DNA from: Anaerolineaceae bacterium
Lineage (GTDB): Bacteria > Chloroflexota > Anaerolineae > Aggregatilineales > Phototrophicaceae
Assembly: GCA_002699585.1 (NCBI GenBank)
Contig: PABP01000024.1
Coordinates: forward strand, 1-64,000
Reading direction: 5' to 3'
Length of the DNA: 64,000 bases
Of this stretch, positions 52,635 through 61,862 are shown in pieces (the stretch's first letter is position 1; each line of letters begins with the position of its first letter). The notes beneath the pieces were generated by a model that saw nothing but the letters and a program-made list of their open reading frames with translations, did not search any database and had not been told where the DNA came from. The position numbers and the translations under genes were made by a program.

Positions 52635-54443
52635 CTACTCGATGAGGCTCTCCAGGCGGTCCACCAGATCGCTGAGGACGCCGAAGGTCTTCTCGACCGC
52701 TTCTGGCGTGGTCATGTCGATGCCTGCCGTTTGCAGGGCCTGCATCGGATACACGCGGCTGCCGAGCGTCAGGAACTCGCGGTAGTTTTCGACGGCGTTG
52801 CCATCCCCAGCCAGGATGTCCTGGGCCAGAGCGTGGGCGGCGCTGATACCTGTCGAGTACTGGAAGGTGTAGAAGGGCACAAACAGGTGACCGAAGGTCG
52901 CCCAGGTCGCGCCAGTGCGTTCGGGGTCATCCGTCATGGTGCTGCCGTAACCCTCCGCGAACAGGTCGGTCATCAGGTCGTTGAGCGTATTGGCTGTCAG
53001 CGGCTTACCGGCTTCCACGCGACCATGCACTTCGTATTCAAAGCGTGCCAGCGTCGGCATGATGAAGAAATAACGGTGGAAGTTGTCCATCGCCTCTTGA
53101 ATCAGCGTGAGTTGGAAATCACGGTCATCAGCATGATCTTCAAACAGACGGGCGCGGGTCATGGCCTGGTTAAAGTTACTGGCGACTTCCGCGACGAACA
53201 GGCTGTAACCACTGTAAGCATAGGGCTGCGTCTTGCGCGAGAAGTAGCTGTGCATACTGTGGCCGAGTTCATGGGCCAGCGTGCTGACACTGCCGAGGTC
53301 GTCGCTATAGGTCATCATGATGAAGGGGAACGTATCATGCGTGCCACCGGAGAACGCGCCCTGGCGTTTGCCTTCATTGACACTGCGATCCACCCAGCGG
53401 TCCTCTAAACAGCCCTGGCGCAGGATGGCCGCATAGTCCTCGCCCAGCGGCGTCATGCCCGCAGAGATCATGTCAACGGCTTGCTCGAATTTGATCTCAG
53501 GCGAATTGTCCGTCAGCGGTGCCCAGATATCCCAGGGATGGATGGTATCGTAACCCAGTGCCCGACGGCGGACATCCCAGTAACGATGCCATGTCGGCAG
53601 GTTCTTCTTGAAGGTATCAATCAGATTGTGGAACACCTCGACCGGGATATTGTGCTGGAACAATTGGCGATGCAGGGTGCTCTCATGCTTACGAACGCGG
53701 GTCGTAAAGGCCGCCTGCTTGACCGAGGTCAGATAGGTGTTGGCGAAGGTGTTTTTATAGGCTAAGTAGCCATCCATGTAATTCTGCCAGACGGTACGGC
53801 GCAGGGTACGGTCGCTGCTACCGACAGCCAGACCGCGCACACTTTGGTTGACGGGCGTGCTCTCGCCGGTTTCATCCTCAGCCGGGGTAAATTGCAAATC
53901 GACGTTGGAGAGTTCACTGGCTGATTGCTGCGTGCCGCTGAATGGCTCAGACAGCATACCCAACACTTCTTCGACTTCCGCTGAACGCACATGCGCCTGC
54001 TGCCGGAACAAGTCGGAAATGTATTTGCTGAGGTGAGCCAACTTTGGCTCGCTGCTGACCCAGCTTTGCAATGTGTCCTCACCTATAGCCAGCATCTCCG
54101 GCTCTGCGAAGGCGATTTTGCTGTTGAGCTTGCTATACAGGCCCATTACCTGGCCCAACTGCTGCTTGGCCGTCATATCATTGCCATCAACCGAGGCCGA
54201 CATCCGCGCGTAAAAACCGAGCTTACTCGCGCGCCGCTCCAATTCTTCGGAAACCGCCTGGTATTCTGCCAAGCGAGCAGGTCCCTGGCTGAGCGTACCG
54301 GGGAAGGATTCTAATTTACTGAGGTCTGCGGAAACCGCTTCAAATTCTTGCTGCCAAGCGTCGGCACTCGCAAAGACGCTCTCTTTATTCCAGGTCGCTG
54401 CCTGGGGTACATCGGCACGCGCCAGAACAGATGCAATAGCCAT
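52635..54443 (-). CDS. pepF: Oligoendopeptidase F
   Basis: A 602-residue M3B metallopeptidase of normal length. The zinc motif HELGH spans residues 391-395 in LAHELGHSMHSYFS; the third ligand Glu lies in SLFVAEVASNFNQAM. The helical N-terminus (about 20-200) and the later FHRYFFIMPTLARFEYEVH match the family. It cuts short peptides in the cytoplasm. AGGAG precedes ATG 54443. It has its own terminator. Confidence 0.95.
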   Translation of the reverse strand: MAIASVLARADVPQAATWNKESVFASADAWQQEFEAVSADLSKLESFPGTLSQGPARLAEYQAVSEELERRASKLGFYARMSASVDGNDMTAKQQLGQVMGLYSKLNSKIAFAEPEMLAIGEDTLQSWVSSEPKLAHLSKYISDLFRQQAHVRSAEVEEVLGMLSEPFSGTQQSASELSNVDLQFTPAEDETGESTPVNQSVRGLAVGSSDRTLRRTVWQNYMDGYLAYKNTFANTYLTSVKQAAFTTRVRKHESTLHRQLFQHNIPVEVFHNLIDTFKKNLPTWHRYWDVRRRALGYDTIHPWDIWAPLTDNSPEIKFEQAVDMISAGMTPLGEDYAAILRQGCLEDRWVDRSVNEGKRQGAFSGGTHDTFPFIMMTYSDDLGSVSTLAHELGHSMHSYFSRKTQPYAYSGYSLFVAEVASNFNQAMTRARLFEDHADDRDFQLTLIQEAMDNFHRYFFIMPTLARFEYEVHGRVEAGKPLTANTLNDLMTDLFAEGYGSTMTDDPERTGATWATFGHLFVPFYTFQYSTGISAAHALAQDILAGDGNAVENYREFLTLGSRVYPMQALQTAGIDMTTPEAVEKTFGVLSDLVDRLESLIE

Positions 54444-54696
54444 TCAAAATCTCCTGACTCTAAGCATGGGCAAATAAACCAAATACAATATTGTTTCTTG
54501 GGGGCGACATGACAAACAGCAACAAGCAGGGTTCGCTACCCAAACCCAGCCCCCATAACCTTATTACAGACTACATCCATGCCCTGCCAGACGATAGGGC
54601 CGCTGGAAATTGGCTTTGCGCCTAGCGCATGTTTTTACGTTTTGGTCGCTGCACACATCAGCAAAAAGCGGACACGCACAAAAGCATTTTGCATAC

Positions 54697-54727
54697 TTGA
54701 CTTGGAGCGTACTCCAAGTTGTAGGAT
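54697..54727 (+). promoter_or_regulatory. MerR-type promoter with perfect operator dyad
   Basis: -35 TTGACT (54697-54702), a 19-nt spacer and -10 TAGGAT (54722-54727). The spacer holds the perfect inverted repeat CTTGGAG-CGTA-CTCCAAG (54701-54718), which is known from the NmlR/AdhR branch of MerR regulators that respond to aldehydes and oxidants. The start ATG 54735 is right at the expected transcription start. Confidence 0.85.
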
Positions 54728-54734
54728 GGGCATG

Positions 54735-55130
54735 ATGGATACGAAATTGACTGTTCAGCAAATGGCCGCAGCCACGGGTTTAAGTGGCGACACGCTGCGT
54801 TACTACGAAAAAATCGGGCTTATCGACCCCGTCGAACGGGCGGCCAATGGCCATCGCCGCTATTCCCAAGCGGATGTCATCTGGGTCGAATTCTTGATGC
54901 GACTGCGAGCAACGGGCATGTCGATCCAGCAGATGCAGCACTATGCCGATTTACGACGCCAGGGCGAGGCTACCGTAACCGAGCGCCGGCAATTGCTAGA
55001 AGCACATTATGCTGAGGTCGAAAAGCACATACGCGAATACGAACAGTTGCGCACATTCATCGCAGACAAAATAGCCACCTACCGTCAAATGGAGGACACA
55101 CCCCATGTCAGAAGAAAAACAGCCAAATGA
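54735..55130 (+). CDS. MerR family regulator (NmlR/AdhR-like)
   Basis: 131 residues from ATG 54735, the first start after the promoter; two upstream ATG codons (54726 and 54732) overlap or touch the -10. LTVQQMAAATGLSGDTLRYYEKIGLIDPVERAANGHRRYSQADV is the DNA-binding winged helix. A long coiled-coil helix follows (VEKHIREYEQLRTFIADKIATYRQM). There is no effector domain. It overlaps the decarboxylase-like gene by 26 nt, so the two form an autoregulated operon. Confidence 0.9.
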   Translation: MDTKLTVQQMAAATGLSGDTLRYYEKIGLIDPVERAANGHRRYSQADVIWVEFLMRLRATGMSIQQMQHYADLRRQGEATVTERRQLLEAHYAEVEKHIREYEQLRTFIADKIATYRQMEDTPHVRRKTAK

Positions 55131-55488
55131 AGCAACGCGCTTTGAACGTGGTTTGCAAAAATTAGCAGAGGTCGATGGTCAGGCCGGGGAAGACGTCGTG
55201 GCCCCATTGGGTGATTTAGGCCGTTACATCGTCGAGTTTGCTTTTGGTGATATTTACAGCCGGGACGGTTTAAGCCTGCGCGAGCGCGAAATCGCCACCA
55301 TTGCCATGTTGACGGTGTTGGGCGCACGCGAGCCGCAACTCAGGGTTCACATTGGCGGTGGGCTGAATGTGGGCCTGACCGCAGCGGAAATTGAGGAAAT
55401 TATCATACAGACTATCCCCTATGCAGGCTTTCCTACGGCAATTAATGCATTGTCCCTTCTGAAAGAAACCCTCAGCAAAAATACGTAA
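55105..55488 (+). CDS. Carboxymuconolactone decarboxylase family protein
   Basis: A 127-residue all-helical protein. LSLREREIATIAMLTVLGAREPQLRVHIGGGLNVGLTAAEIEEIIIQTIPYAGFPTAINAL is the family signature, with the L-R-x-H-x-x-x-G-L-x-x-G-x-T-x-x-E-I core. The CxxC of AhpD-type members is absent. It is probably a carbon-lactone or hydroperoxide-related enzyme whose expression is controlled by the MerR protein it overlaps. GGAGG precedes ATG 55105. Confidence 0.9.
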   Translation: MSEEKQPNEATRFERGLQKLAEVDGQAGEDVVAPLGDLGRYIVEFAFGDIYSRDGLSLREREIATIAMLTVLGAREPQLRVHIGGGLNVGLTAAEIEEIIIQTIPYAGFPTAINALSLLKETLSKNT

Positions 55489-55520
55489 ATGTGCATACGG
55501 TAATTAACTGAAATACCCAG

Positions 55521-55526
55521 TATAAT
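55521..55526 (+). promoter_or_regulatory. -10 element of the histidine kinase gene
   Basis: TATAAT. Transcription would begin near 55533, so the GTG at 55528 cannot be the start; ATG 55558 is used. Confidence 0.55.
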
Positions 55527-55557
55527 TGTGGATGATCGCTTTGATTGTAGGTATTTC

Positions 55558-57282
55558 ATGATGTCGTTCCCTGCATTCGATAATCTGAAGCGAACATTCG
55601 AGCAGATTTATCACAACCTGACACAACCGTCGCCCAGCATCACTGATCCCAAAAAGCAGTCGACAGCCCGTATGCTGAGTACTCTGTATCTCAGCATGCT
55701 CCCGTTGGTCCTCTTAATGGCTATTTTCTACGGGCTAACCGGTACACAACCTATCGTTTACGTGGCCTTCTCCATTGGTTTTCTGATGGTTGTTGTGAGC
55801 TACATTTTGACGCGCTTGGGCCAGCTTGAGCTGGGGTTCATGATTTCCACCGCCATTGGCACGAGTATCATTGTCATACGGTCGGTGTATTCAGAATACC
55901 CCCATGCCGAGATTTTTATGCTGGTGGCCGTGGCGATTGGCGTCGCGATTATCATGCCTATACGCTACACGCTGCTGGTGAGTGCCATCAATCTCATCAT
56001 TGTCGCGGTATTTGGCGTCGTGATGGACGATGTAACCCCGGCACTACACCAGGATTACATCACGCATATTCTGTTTACACACAGCCTGATCATCCTGCTC
56101 ACGTATTATCGTAACCAAATGGAAGACAATCTGTCGCGGCAGCAAGCCGCGACACAGGCGCGCATTGAGCTGATGCTCTCGCACATACCGGGCATCCTGT
56201 GGACGTTCAACAAAGACTTACAGACGACGTCTGTAGCGGGACACGGCGTCTTCATCAGCGAATCATCAGACACGACGATCCCGTATACCATGCTACCCGG
56301 GGTGATTCGCCCGCAATCGCCTGAATCAATGAACGTCCTGGAGCGTGTGTTACAAGGTGAAGCGCTAACCTATGAGCGCGATACCGAAGAAGGACACTAC
56401 CAATATATGTTGCATCCGCTCATCGAAAAAAACATGCTAGTCGGGGGCATCGGCCTGGCGATTGACATCAGCGAACGCCATCAAGCCGAGCGACAAGCCC
56501 AGCAATTGGTCGCTGCCAAAGAGCGCTCCAACGCGCTAGCTAAGTTCATCCATGCGGCCTCCCACGACATCAAAAATCCCTTGTCGACGATCAATACCAG
56601 CCTATACATGATGAAGCGCGACCCCAACGGCGAAAAACAAGATGAGCGCATCGAAGTCATCGAAAGCCAGATAAGCCGCCTCATGGTCATTCTGGACAGT
56701 TTTTCCAAGATGGCAGAGTTGGAACGTAACGATTACCTGCCGACTATCCCAACCGATATCGGCCAGGTTGTGACAGATTTGTACAACCAATTTGAGCAAA
56801 AAATGGACGACAAGCCCGTCGCTATCCAGTTGCACATTGACGATGCCTTGCCCTATGTCCAGATCAACGGAGAGATGATGCATCGCGCCCTATCTAATAT
56901 CTTGAACAATGCCGTCAACTTCACGCCTGTCGATGGCCAGATTGATGTGCGCGTCTTCGAAAACCGGGGCAAGGTTGTCATCGAAATTGAAGATACGGGC
57001 AGCGGCATCGCGGAAGCAGACCTGCCGCTGGTTTTCGAGCCATTCTTCCGCGGGGCAGCCCATCGTCCGATTGAAAAAGGTAGCACCGGGCTGGGCCTGT
57101 CGATTGCCAAGCGTGTCATCGACCAGCATAAGGGACGCATTTCTATCGCCAGTGCGGAAGGCGCTGGAACGACTGTGCGCATTTCGCTGCCGACCATCGT
57201 CAGCCACACAGATGTCGGTGAAGTCACCAAACTGCCTGATACATCGACAACGGGCATCCCCAGCCGAGTACCCGCCATCTAG
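55558..57282 (+). CDS. Membrane sensor histidine kinase with PAS-like domain
   Basis: 574 residues from ATG 55558. Five or six membrane segments occupy residues about 40-190. A PAS-like region (about 205-310) includes LMLSHIPGILWTFNKDL and ends GIGLAIDISERH. The dimerisation and phosphoacceptor helix has FIHAASHDIKNPLSTI with His at about residue 335. The ATPase domain has the N box LSNILNNAVNF, G1 IEDTGSGIAEADLP and G2 GSTGLGLSIAKRVID. No response regulator is adjacent. It senses an unknown signal. Confidence 0.9.
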   Translation: MMSFPAFDNLKRTFEQIYHNLTQPSPSITDPKKQSTARMLSTLYLSMLPLVLLMAIFYGLTGTQPIVYVAFSIGFLMVVVSYILTRLGQLELGFMISTAIGTSIIVIRSVYSEYPHAEIFMLVAVAIGVAIIMPIRYTLLVSAINLIIVAVFGVVMDDVTPALHQDYITHILFTHSLIILLTYYRNQMEDNLSRQQAATQARIELMLSHIPGILWTFNKDLQTTSVAGHGVFISESSDTTIPYTMLPGVIRPQSPESMNVLERVLQGEALTYERDTEEGHYQYMLHPLIEKNMLVGGIGLAIDISERHQAERQAQQLVAAKERSNALAKFIHAASHDIKNPLSTINTSLYMMKRDPNGEKQDERIEVIESQISRLMVILDSFSKMAELERNDYLPTIPTDIGQVVTDLYNQFEQKMDDKPVAIQLHIDDALPYVQINGEMMHRALSNILNNAVNFTPVDGQIDVRVFENRGKVVIEIEDTGSGIAEADLPLVFEPFFRGAAHRPIEKGSTGLGLSIAKRVIDQHKGRISIASAEGAGTTVRISLPTIVSHTDVGEVTKLPDTSTTGIPSRVPAI

Positions 57283-57353
57283 GCAACAAGGGTGTGGCAT
57301 CGTTGTATGGCATAATTGAGTAGATATTCAGGTTAGAGACACGGACGACACCT

Positions 57354-58133
57354 ATGCAGCTCACCTGCCCAAACTGCCAAACTGAGATCCCCGCAGAAAA
57401 TATCAATATTCAAAAGACACTGGCCCTGTGCCCAGAGTGTGGGGCTGTCTTTGATTTTGGCGAAGATCGCGGCAACGTTGCCCCGAAGGTCAAGCGGCGC
57501 AAAGCCAAAAAGCCGGACGCTGTCACGCTACATGATGAAGCCGACAGCCTGCACCTCAGCTACCCGCTCGTCAATGACCGCGCCAGTAAGATAGCGATAG
57601 GCTTTCTGTCCATCGTTTTGATTGGCTTCATTGTGATGATAGGTAGCCAGCTTATATCTGAAGGCAAAACAACTGCTTTAATCTTCCTGTCCCTGATATT
57701 TGGCGGGTTGGGTGCCATGTTTGCGGGGATGTTGTTCATGCGTTCTCATCTCACATTCTCTAATGAGCAGTTTGCCAACTACTGGTCACCGTTTGCGCTG
57801 AATAGATCCGAGCTTTATAGTGAGGAAATCATCGAGTTCAAATACGAAGAAATAACCGCTACGCTGGAATCATCCATGAGCGCGGCCAAATTCAATGTTT
57901 ATGCCATACTGGTTGGCGACCGCAAACGTCTGGTGACAGGCAGCATCGCTGATGAAAATCTAGCAGCTTACATCGCCCAGGAACTCAACCAGCGCCTGAA
58001 CGAAGGCCGCATAAGTGAATCAGCGGTCGGCAATCTGCGCGATGATGTGGCAGATGAGGCTATCAGCGAAGAACCGGATTGGGTTGAAGAAACAGTCTAT
58101 ATGGAAGATGGGACATCCAAGCAGCAGCAATAG
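57354..58133 (+). CDS. Zinc-ribbon membrane protein
   Basis: A 259-residue protein. Two CxxC pairs (CPNCQ at 5-9 and CPEC near 27) form a zinc ribbon. Two membrane helices (IAIGFLSIVLIGFIVMIG and TALIFLSLIFGGLGAMFAGMLF) lie at about 80-130. The C-terminal part is a PH-like region (SHLTFSNEQFANYW, IIEFKYEEITATLES, RKRLVTGSIADE) and an acidic tail. Function unknown. Confidence 0.7.
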   Translation: MQLTCPNCQTEIPAENINIQKTLALCPECGAVFDFGEDRGNVAPKVKRRKAKKPDAVTLHDEADSLHLSYPLVNDRASKIAIGFLSIVLIGFIVMIGSQLISEGKTTALIFLSLIFGGLGAMFAGMLFMRSHLTFSNEQFANYWSPFALNRSELYSEEIIEFKYEEITATLESSMSAAKFNVYAILVGDRKRLVTGSIADENLAAYIAQELNQRLNEGRISESAVGNLRDDVADEAISEEPDWVEETVYMEDGTSKQQQ

Positions 58134-58185
58134 CCCTGTTAACCCCTATCCCCAGCCCTTTCCCCGAAGGAGAAAGGGTGCCTTT
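58134..58185. repeat. Intergenic C-rich repeat, family B copy 3
   Basis: CCCCTATCCCCAGCCCTTTCCCC followed by GAAGGAGAAAGGG: a C-rich left arm with a hairpin, resembling 63075-63120. It lies in the convergent gap. Confidence 0.45.
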
Positions 58186-58208
58186 GTCATGATTGGAATC
58201 AAACAATA

Positions 58209-58877
58209 TTATTCGCCTAGCGACCGCCTCAGCCCATCCGAGCTATATGTAACGACACATTCAGCAAACGGATTCTCGATAGCATAAACAGAACAGCTAG
58301 CTTCGGTATCAATGATCGTTTGACTGCGGATGACCAATGTAGCGCTGTCCACTGTTCGTAAGGCATTGAGTTCATGCGAGATTTGTACTAATGGATCGCC
58401 ATCAGGGCTGTATATGATCCGCTGATTTACATACACTGTGCCAACTTCTGGGTCGACCAAGTCATCTATCAGACAGACCTCATAGGGTTCACCATTCGCT
58501 AGGTTCAACACGTCGCAACTACGAAGATTGCCACACAGCGTAACGCTCGCGCGTTCTGAATTCTCTTGGTGTATGATTTCTGCGACCGACTGCCTGCCAA
58601 AAGTCGAGCAGATAATTCGGTGTTGTAGGTTGGAATCTGAATAAAAGAGCACCTGAATAACAACGAGCATCACAATAAACGCAGATAGAAATGCTCGATA
58701 CCGAGGCGATTTCGTCAGAATAAGGACGAAAGCCAGCAACAATGCCGTCGAAATAAAAAGTGAGATGGTGATAAGTTTTGAGAAGGGAATGACCAAGTAG
58801 ACGAGAAAAGGCCCCATAGTCAGCACAACGACTAGCGCAGCAAAAAGAAATGCTTTTACCTTTACGACTAGCGTCAT
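58209..58877 (-). CDS. Membrane protein of unknown function
   Basis: A 222-residue protein. Three membrane helices lie in residues 5-105 (AFLFAALVVVLTMGPFLVYL, ITISLFISTALLLAFVLIL, FLSAFIVMLVVIQVLFY). A C-terminal exposed domain (about 85-222) has five cysteines (IICST, VTLCGNLRSCDVL, YEVCLID) that could form disulfides. No family is recognised. It is AT-rich like the DUF3592 gene. It lies downstream of the FtsX gene on the same strand, but a hairpin separates them. Confidence 0.65.
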   Translation of the reverse strand: MTLVVKVKAFLFAALVVVLTMGPFLVYLVIPFSKLITISLFISTALLLAFVLILTKSPRYRAFLSAFIVMLVVIQVLFYSDSNLQHRIICSTFGRQSVAEIIHQENSERASVTLCGNLRSCDVLNLANGEPYEVCLIDDLVDPEVGTVYVNQRIIYSPDGDPLVQISHELNALRTVDSATLVIRSQTIIDTEASCSVYAIENPFAECVVTYSSDGLRRSLGE

Positions 58878-58897
58878 AGCTATCTCAAATGAAAAGT

Positions 58898-58924
58898 AGG
58901 CCCATCATATGATGGGCCTGTTTT
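58898..58924. terminator. Hairpin between FtsX permease and membrane protein genes
   Basis: A perfect 22-bp palindrome at 58898-58919 (AGGCCCATCAT and its complement), with TTTT at 58921-58924 on plus and CTTTTC on minus. It is likely the terminator of the FtsX permease gene (minus strand). Confidence 0.75.
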
Positions 58925-58929
58925 ACTAG

Positions 58930-61728
58930 CTACTCGTAGCGCAGGACGTTCATGACGCGCTCGCGGATGGCGACATTGGCGCTGAGGAAAGTCGATACCA
59001 GGCCAATGAGTACGGCGGCGGCGACCAGGGCCGCTGCGGCCAAACGGCTGTCAGTGGGCAGCGGAATGGGCGTACCACTCAGGCCAGTGAACAGCGACAC
59101 GAACAGCGAGCTAAGGCCAATGCCCAGCAGCGCGCTCAGCAAGGCGATGATGGTCGTTTCGATCAGCATGACCAGCAGCACGCGATTGCTGCGCAGACCA
59201 AGCGCCTTCAGAATGCCGATCTGGCGGCGGCGCTCCAGGGTGGCCAACGCGACGGTGTTGGCCATGATGACAGCGGCGGCAGCCAGCGAGAGCAGCCCGA
59301 CCACGGTCGGCAAAGCGGCGAACTGGTTAATCAGCCGCGAGATAAGCGTATCGATGAAGCTGATATCGAGCGAGAAAGTCGGCGGAATGCGAATAGCGCT
59401 CAGGTTGACCAGTGCTTCGTTTACCGATTCTTCGGCGACATCAAAGGTATAGAAGCGGAACTCCGGCACGGTGCTGACAACACCCGGGGCAACAATTACG
59501 GAGCCACCCGCGCCCATCATCGATTGCGCAGATGAACCCGTCAGGCCGATGACTTCCAGGTCATAGCGGTTGCCATGCACCGTGTACGTCACCGTCGAGC
59601 CGACTTCAATACCCAGTAGACTAGCTGTATCCGCCGGACCGATCAAATAGGGCTGTCCGGCATCGGCGGTGGTCAGGTTGCGGCCCACTGCAATCGTACT
59701 CAGACGCTCATAAAGGGCGTCGTTGTCCGTCTCCCAGACGATAAAGTTATCCCACTGGAAAAAGGCCTGCACCTCTGGATTGAGAAAATCGACATCGCCA
59801 TTCATGAAGCGATCGGCATCGCGCGTATCTGTCCGCAAACCCTCGATTTCAATCGGCTGGCCGTTGATGGCGATCAGATTGGCTCCATAGGGATTGAAGC
59901 TGTTACGGGAACGGATACCTTCGACATTGGCCAGTGCGCCATTGATAGCTATCGAGCCGACCGACCCCAAAGCACCGGGGGAAATCGGGAAGGCCAGCAC
60001 ATTGCCGCCCAACTGCGAAGTCAACTGCAAGTTGAGCAATTCGCGCGTGCCCTCGCCAACAAAGGTAATGCTGCTGAGGGCGAACATGCCAGCACTGAGC
60101 GCCAGCAATGTAGTCGCGGTGCGCAGGCGGTTGGTGCTGAGGTTACGCAGTGCCAGTCGCAGCTCGACAATGCCGAAGCTAGGCAGCTTGCCCACGATCC
60201 AGACGATGACCCACAGCACCATGATGAGCACACCCAGGAAAGCCAACGTCGCGGCCACGCCGATAACGCCCACAATGTAAGGAAAATACGGGTTGGTATC
60301 GACGAAGTTATCCGGCCCCAGCAAGAACGAAGGCCGAATGATCTGGCCAACAATCAGCCCGATTAAGAGCGTCACCAGCAACATCAGGCCGATGGTCTGG
60401 AAGACGCCCAGGCTGGGCACATGCGTTTCGTTGGGTCGCAGGATGATGCCGGGACGGACCTGCAAGGCAGTCAAAATCGGAGCGAGGCCGAAGATAGCCG
60501 TAATCACCATGCCGAGCGTCATACCGTAAAGCAGCGCTTCCGGGTAGATGCGCCAGGGCAATGCTTGCTGCAAGAAGGCTTCACCATACTGGTTGACGAC
60601 ACCGCCCAGCAGCACGCCAATCACACAACCGATGACACTGCCGAAAAGGCCCAGCAGCAGCCCTTCCGTCAGGAACAAGGCAGCCACCTGCCTCCCCTTG
60701 AGGCCGAAGGTCTTGACGGCGGCAATTTCGGTGGTGCGGCGGCGAACCATAACAATCATGGTGTTCATGATGCCCACGCCACCAATCAACAGCGCACCCA
60801 GGCCCATCACCACGATGAAATCACCCAGTAACTGGCTGATGACCGTGTACCCTTCCAGCAGGTCAAAGACATCCTGCGAACGGGTCCATTCGCCATCACG
60901 CGACAGGTTACGCAGTTCTTCAATTGATTCATTGACGAGATTTTCCGTCAGTACAGTCGAATCGGAGAAATCAATGGCGATTTTATTGGGCCGGATTTCC
61001 GGGTCGATGGCCGCGCGCACATCATCGAGTTCCAGATACATGAAGCCGAAAAACGAACTGAACAAATTGCGCAGGCCGGATTCATGCGAGGCAGCGACGA
61101 TACCGCGCACGATAAATTCGTCTTCTGTACCACTTATGCGGATATGGTCGCCCACAGCGATATTTTGCTGGTCCGCCAAATTTTCGCTGATGACGGCATC
61201 TAGCTCATCGGTATAGAGATCGCCCAGTGGGACGCCTTCCGGCTCCAGGGCGGTAATGGTGTAGTTTGACGGATAATTCCCAGGTTCAATGTACGTCGTC
61301 GAGATGAAGGCGACATCGCCAAATGGCGTTGAAATGCCACTCGATTGGGTCGCTTCTTCTTCGCTGCCATCATTGACGCGCGACACCTGCACGCCACTAC
61401 CGCTAACGAACACGCTGGCAGTCGCGTTGTTGTCGTCAGCCCAGCGCAGGATATTCTGCACGCTGGCGTCATTGAAGTAGGCCGCATCTTCGGTACCGAA
61501 GGCCGCGCCAAAGCCATCGTCAAAGCTGCCCTTGGACAGCAGAATATCGCCTTTGTTTTCAACCGCGATATTTTCGATCAAAGAGTCACTAATCGCCAAG
61601 CCCAGGCCACGCAGGGCGACCACTGTCGCCACACCCGCAGCAATCGAAAAAATAGCGAGCGTGGTCCAGCGACCCCCGCGCGTGATATTGCGGAGTGCAT
61701 AGCGCAGATAAAATGCCAGTCGTCTCAT
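58930..61728 (-). CDS. ABC transporter permease with two FtsX domains
   Basis: A 932-residue protein. Both halves carry an FtsX unit: an N-terminal membrane helix (WTTLAIFSIAAGVATVVALRGLG) with a large exposed domain, then GGVGIMNTMIVMVRRRTTEIAAVKTFGLKGRQV and, near the C-terminus, AAAAVIMANTVALATLERRRQIGILKALGLRSNRV. The order anchor-exposed-three helices, twice over, is that of MacB/LolCE-like double permeases. The partner ATPase is not in this window; it may be upstream on the minus strand beyond another gene or elsewhere. It likely exports or releases lipoprotein or peptide. The start is ATG 61728. Confidence 0.85.
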   Translation of the reverse strand: MRRLAFYLRYALRNITRGGRWTTLAIFSIAAGVATVVALRGLGLAISDSLIENIAVENKGDILLSKGSFDDGFGAAFGTEDAAYFNDASVQNILRWADDNNATASVFVSGSGVQVSRVNDGSEEEATQSSGISTPFGDVAFISTTYIEPGNYPSNYTITALEPEGVPLGDLYTDELDAVISENLADQQNIAVGDHIRISGTEDEFIVRGIVAASHESGLRNLFSSFFGFMYLELDDVRAAIDPEIRPNKIAIDFSDSTVLTENLVNESIEELRNLSRDGEWTRSQDVFDLLEGYTVISQLLGDFIVVMGLGALLIGGVGIMNTMIVMVRRRTTEIAAVKTFGLKGRQVAALFLTEGLLLGLFGSVIGCVIGVLLGGVVNQYGEAFLQQALPWRIYPEALLYGMTLGMVITAIFGLAPILTALQVRPGIILRPNETHVPSLGVFQTIGLMLLVTLLIGLIVGQIIRPSFLLGPDNFVDTNPYFPYIVGVIGVAATLAFLGVLIMVLWVIVWIVGKLPSFGIVELRLALRNLSTNRLRTATTLLALSAGMFALSSITFVGEGTRELLNLQLTSQLGGNVLAFPISPGALGSVGSIAINGALANVEGIRSRNSFNPYGANLIAINGQPIEIEGLRTDTRDADRFMNGDVDFLNPEVQAFFQWDNFIVWETDNDALYERLSTIAVGRNLTTADAGQPYLIGPADTASLLGIEVGSTVTYTVHGNRYDLEVIGLTGSSAQSMMGAGGSVIVAPGVVSTVPEFRFYTFDVAEESVNEALVNLSAIRIPPTFSLDISFIDTLISRLINQFAALPTVVGLLSLAAAAVIMANTVALATLERRRQIGILKALGLRSNRVLLVMLIETTIIALLSALLGIGLSSLFVSLFTGLSGTPIPLPTDSRLAAAALVAAAVLIGLVSTFLSANVAIRERVMNVLRYE

Positions 61729-61862
61729 GATGCCTCGTGAAAAGTCAAAGGAGAATACAATCTCGGTCGGTCATGGGTGTACGCAATATCGATCTACGTC
61801 AGCCACACAAACCCTATACGCAGATACAGGCGCAGTGTAGCACAGCAAGGACCTGCGTGTGG

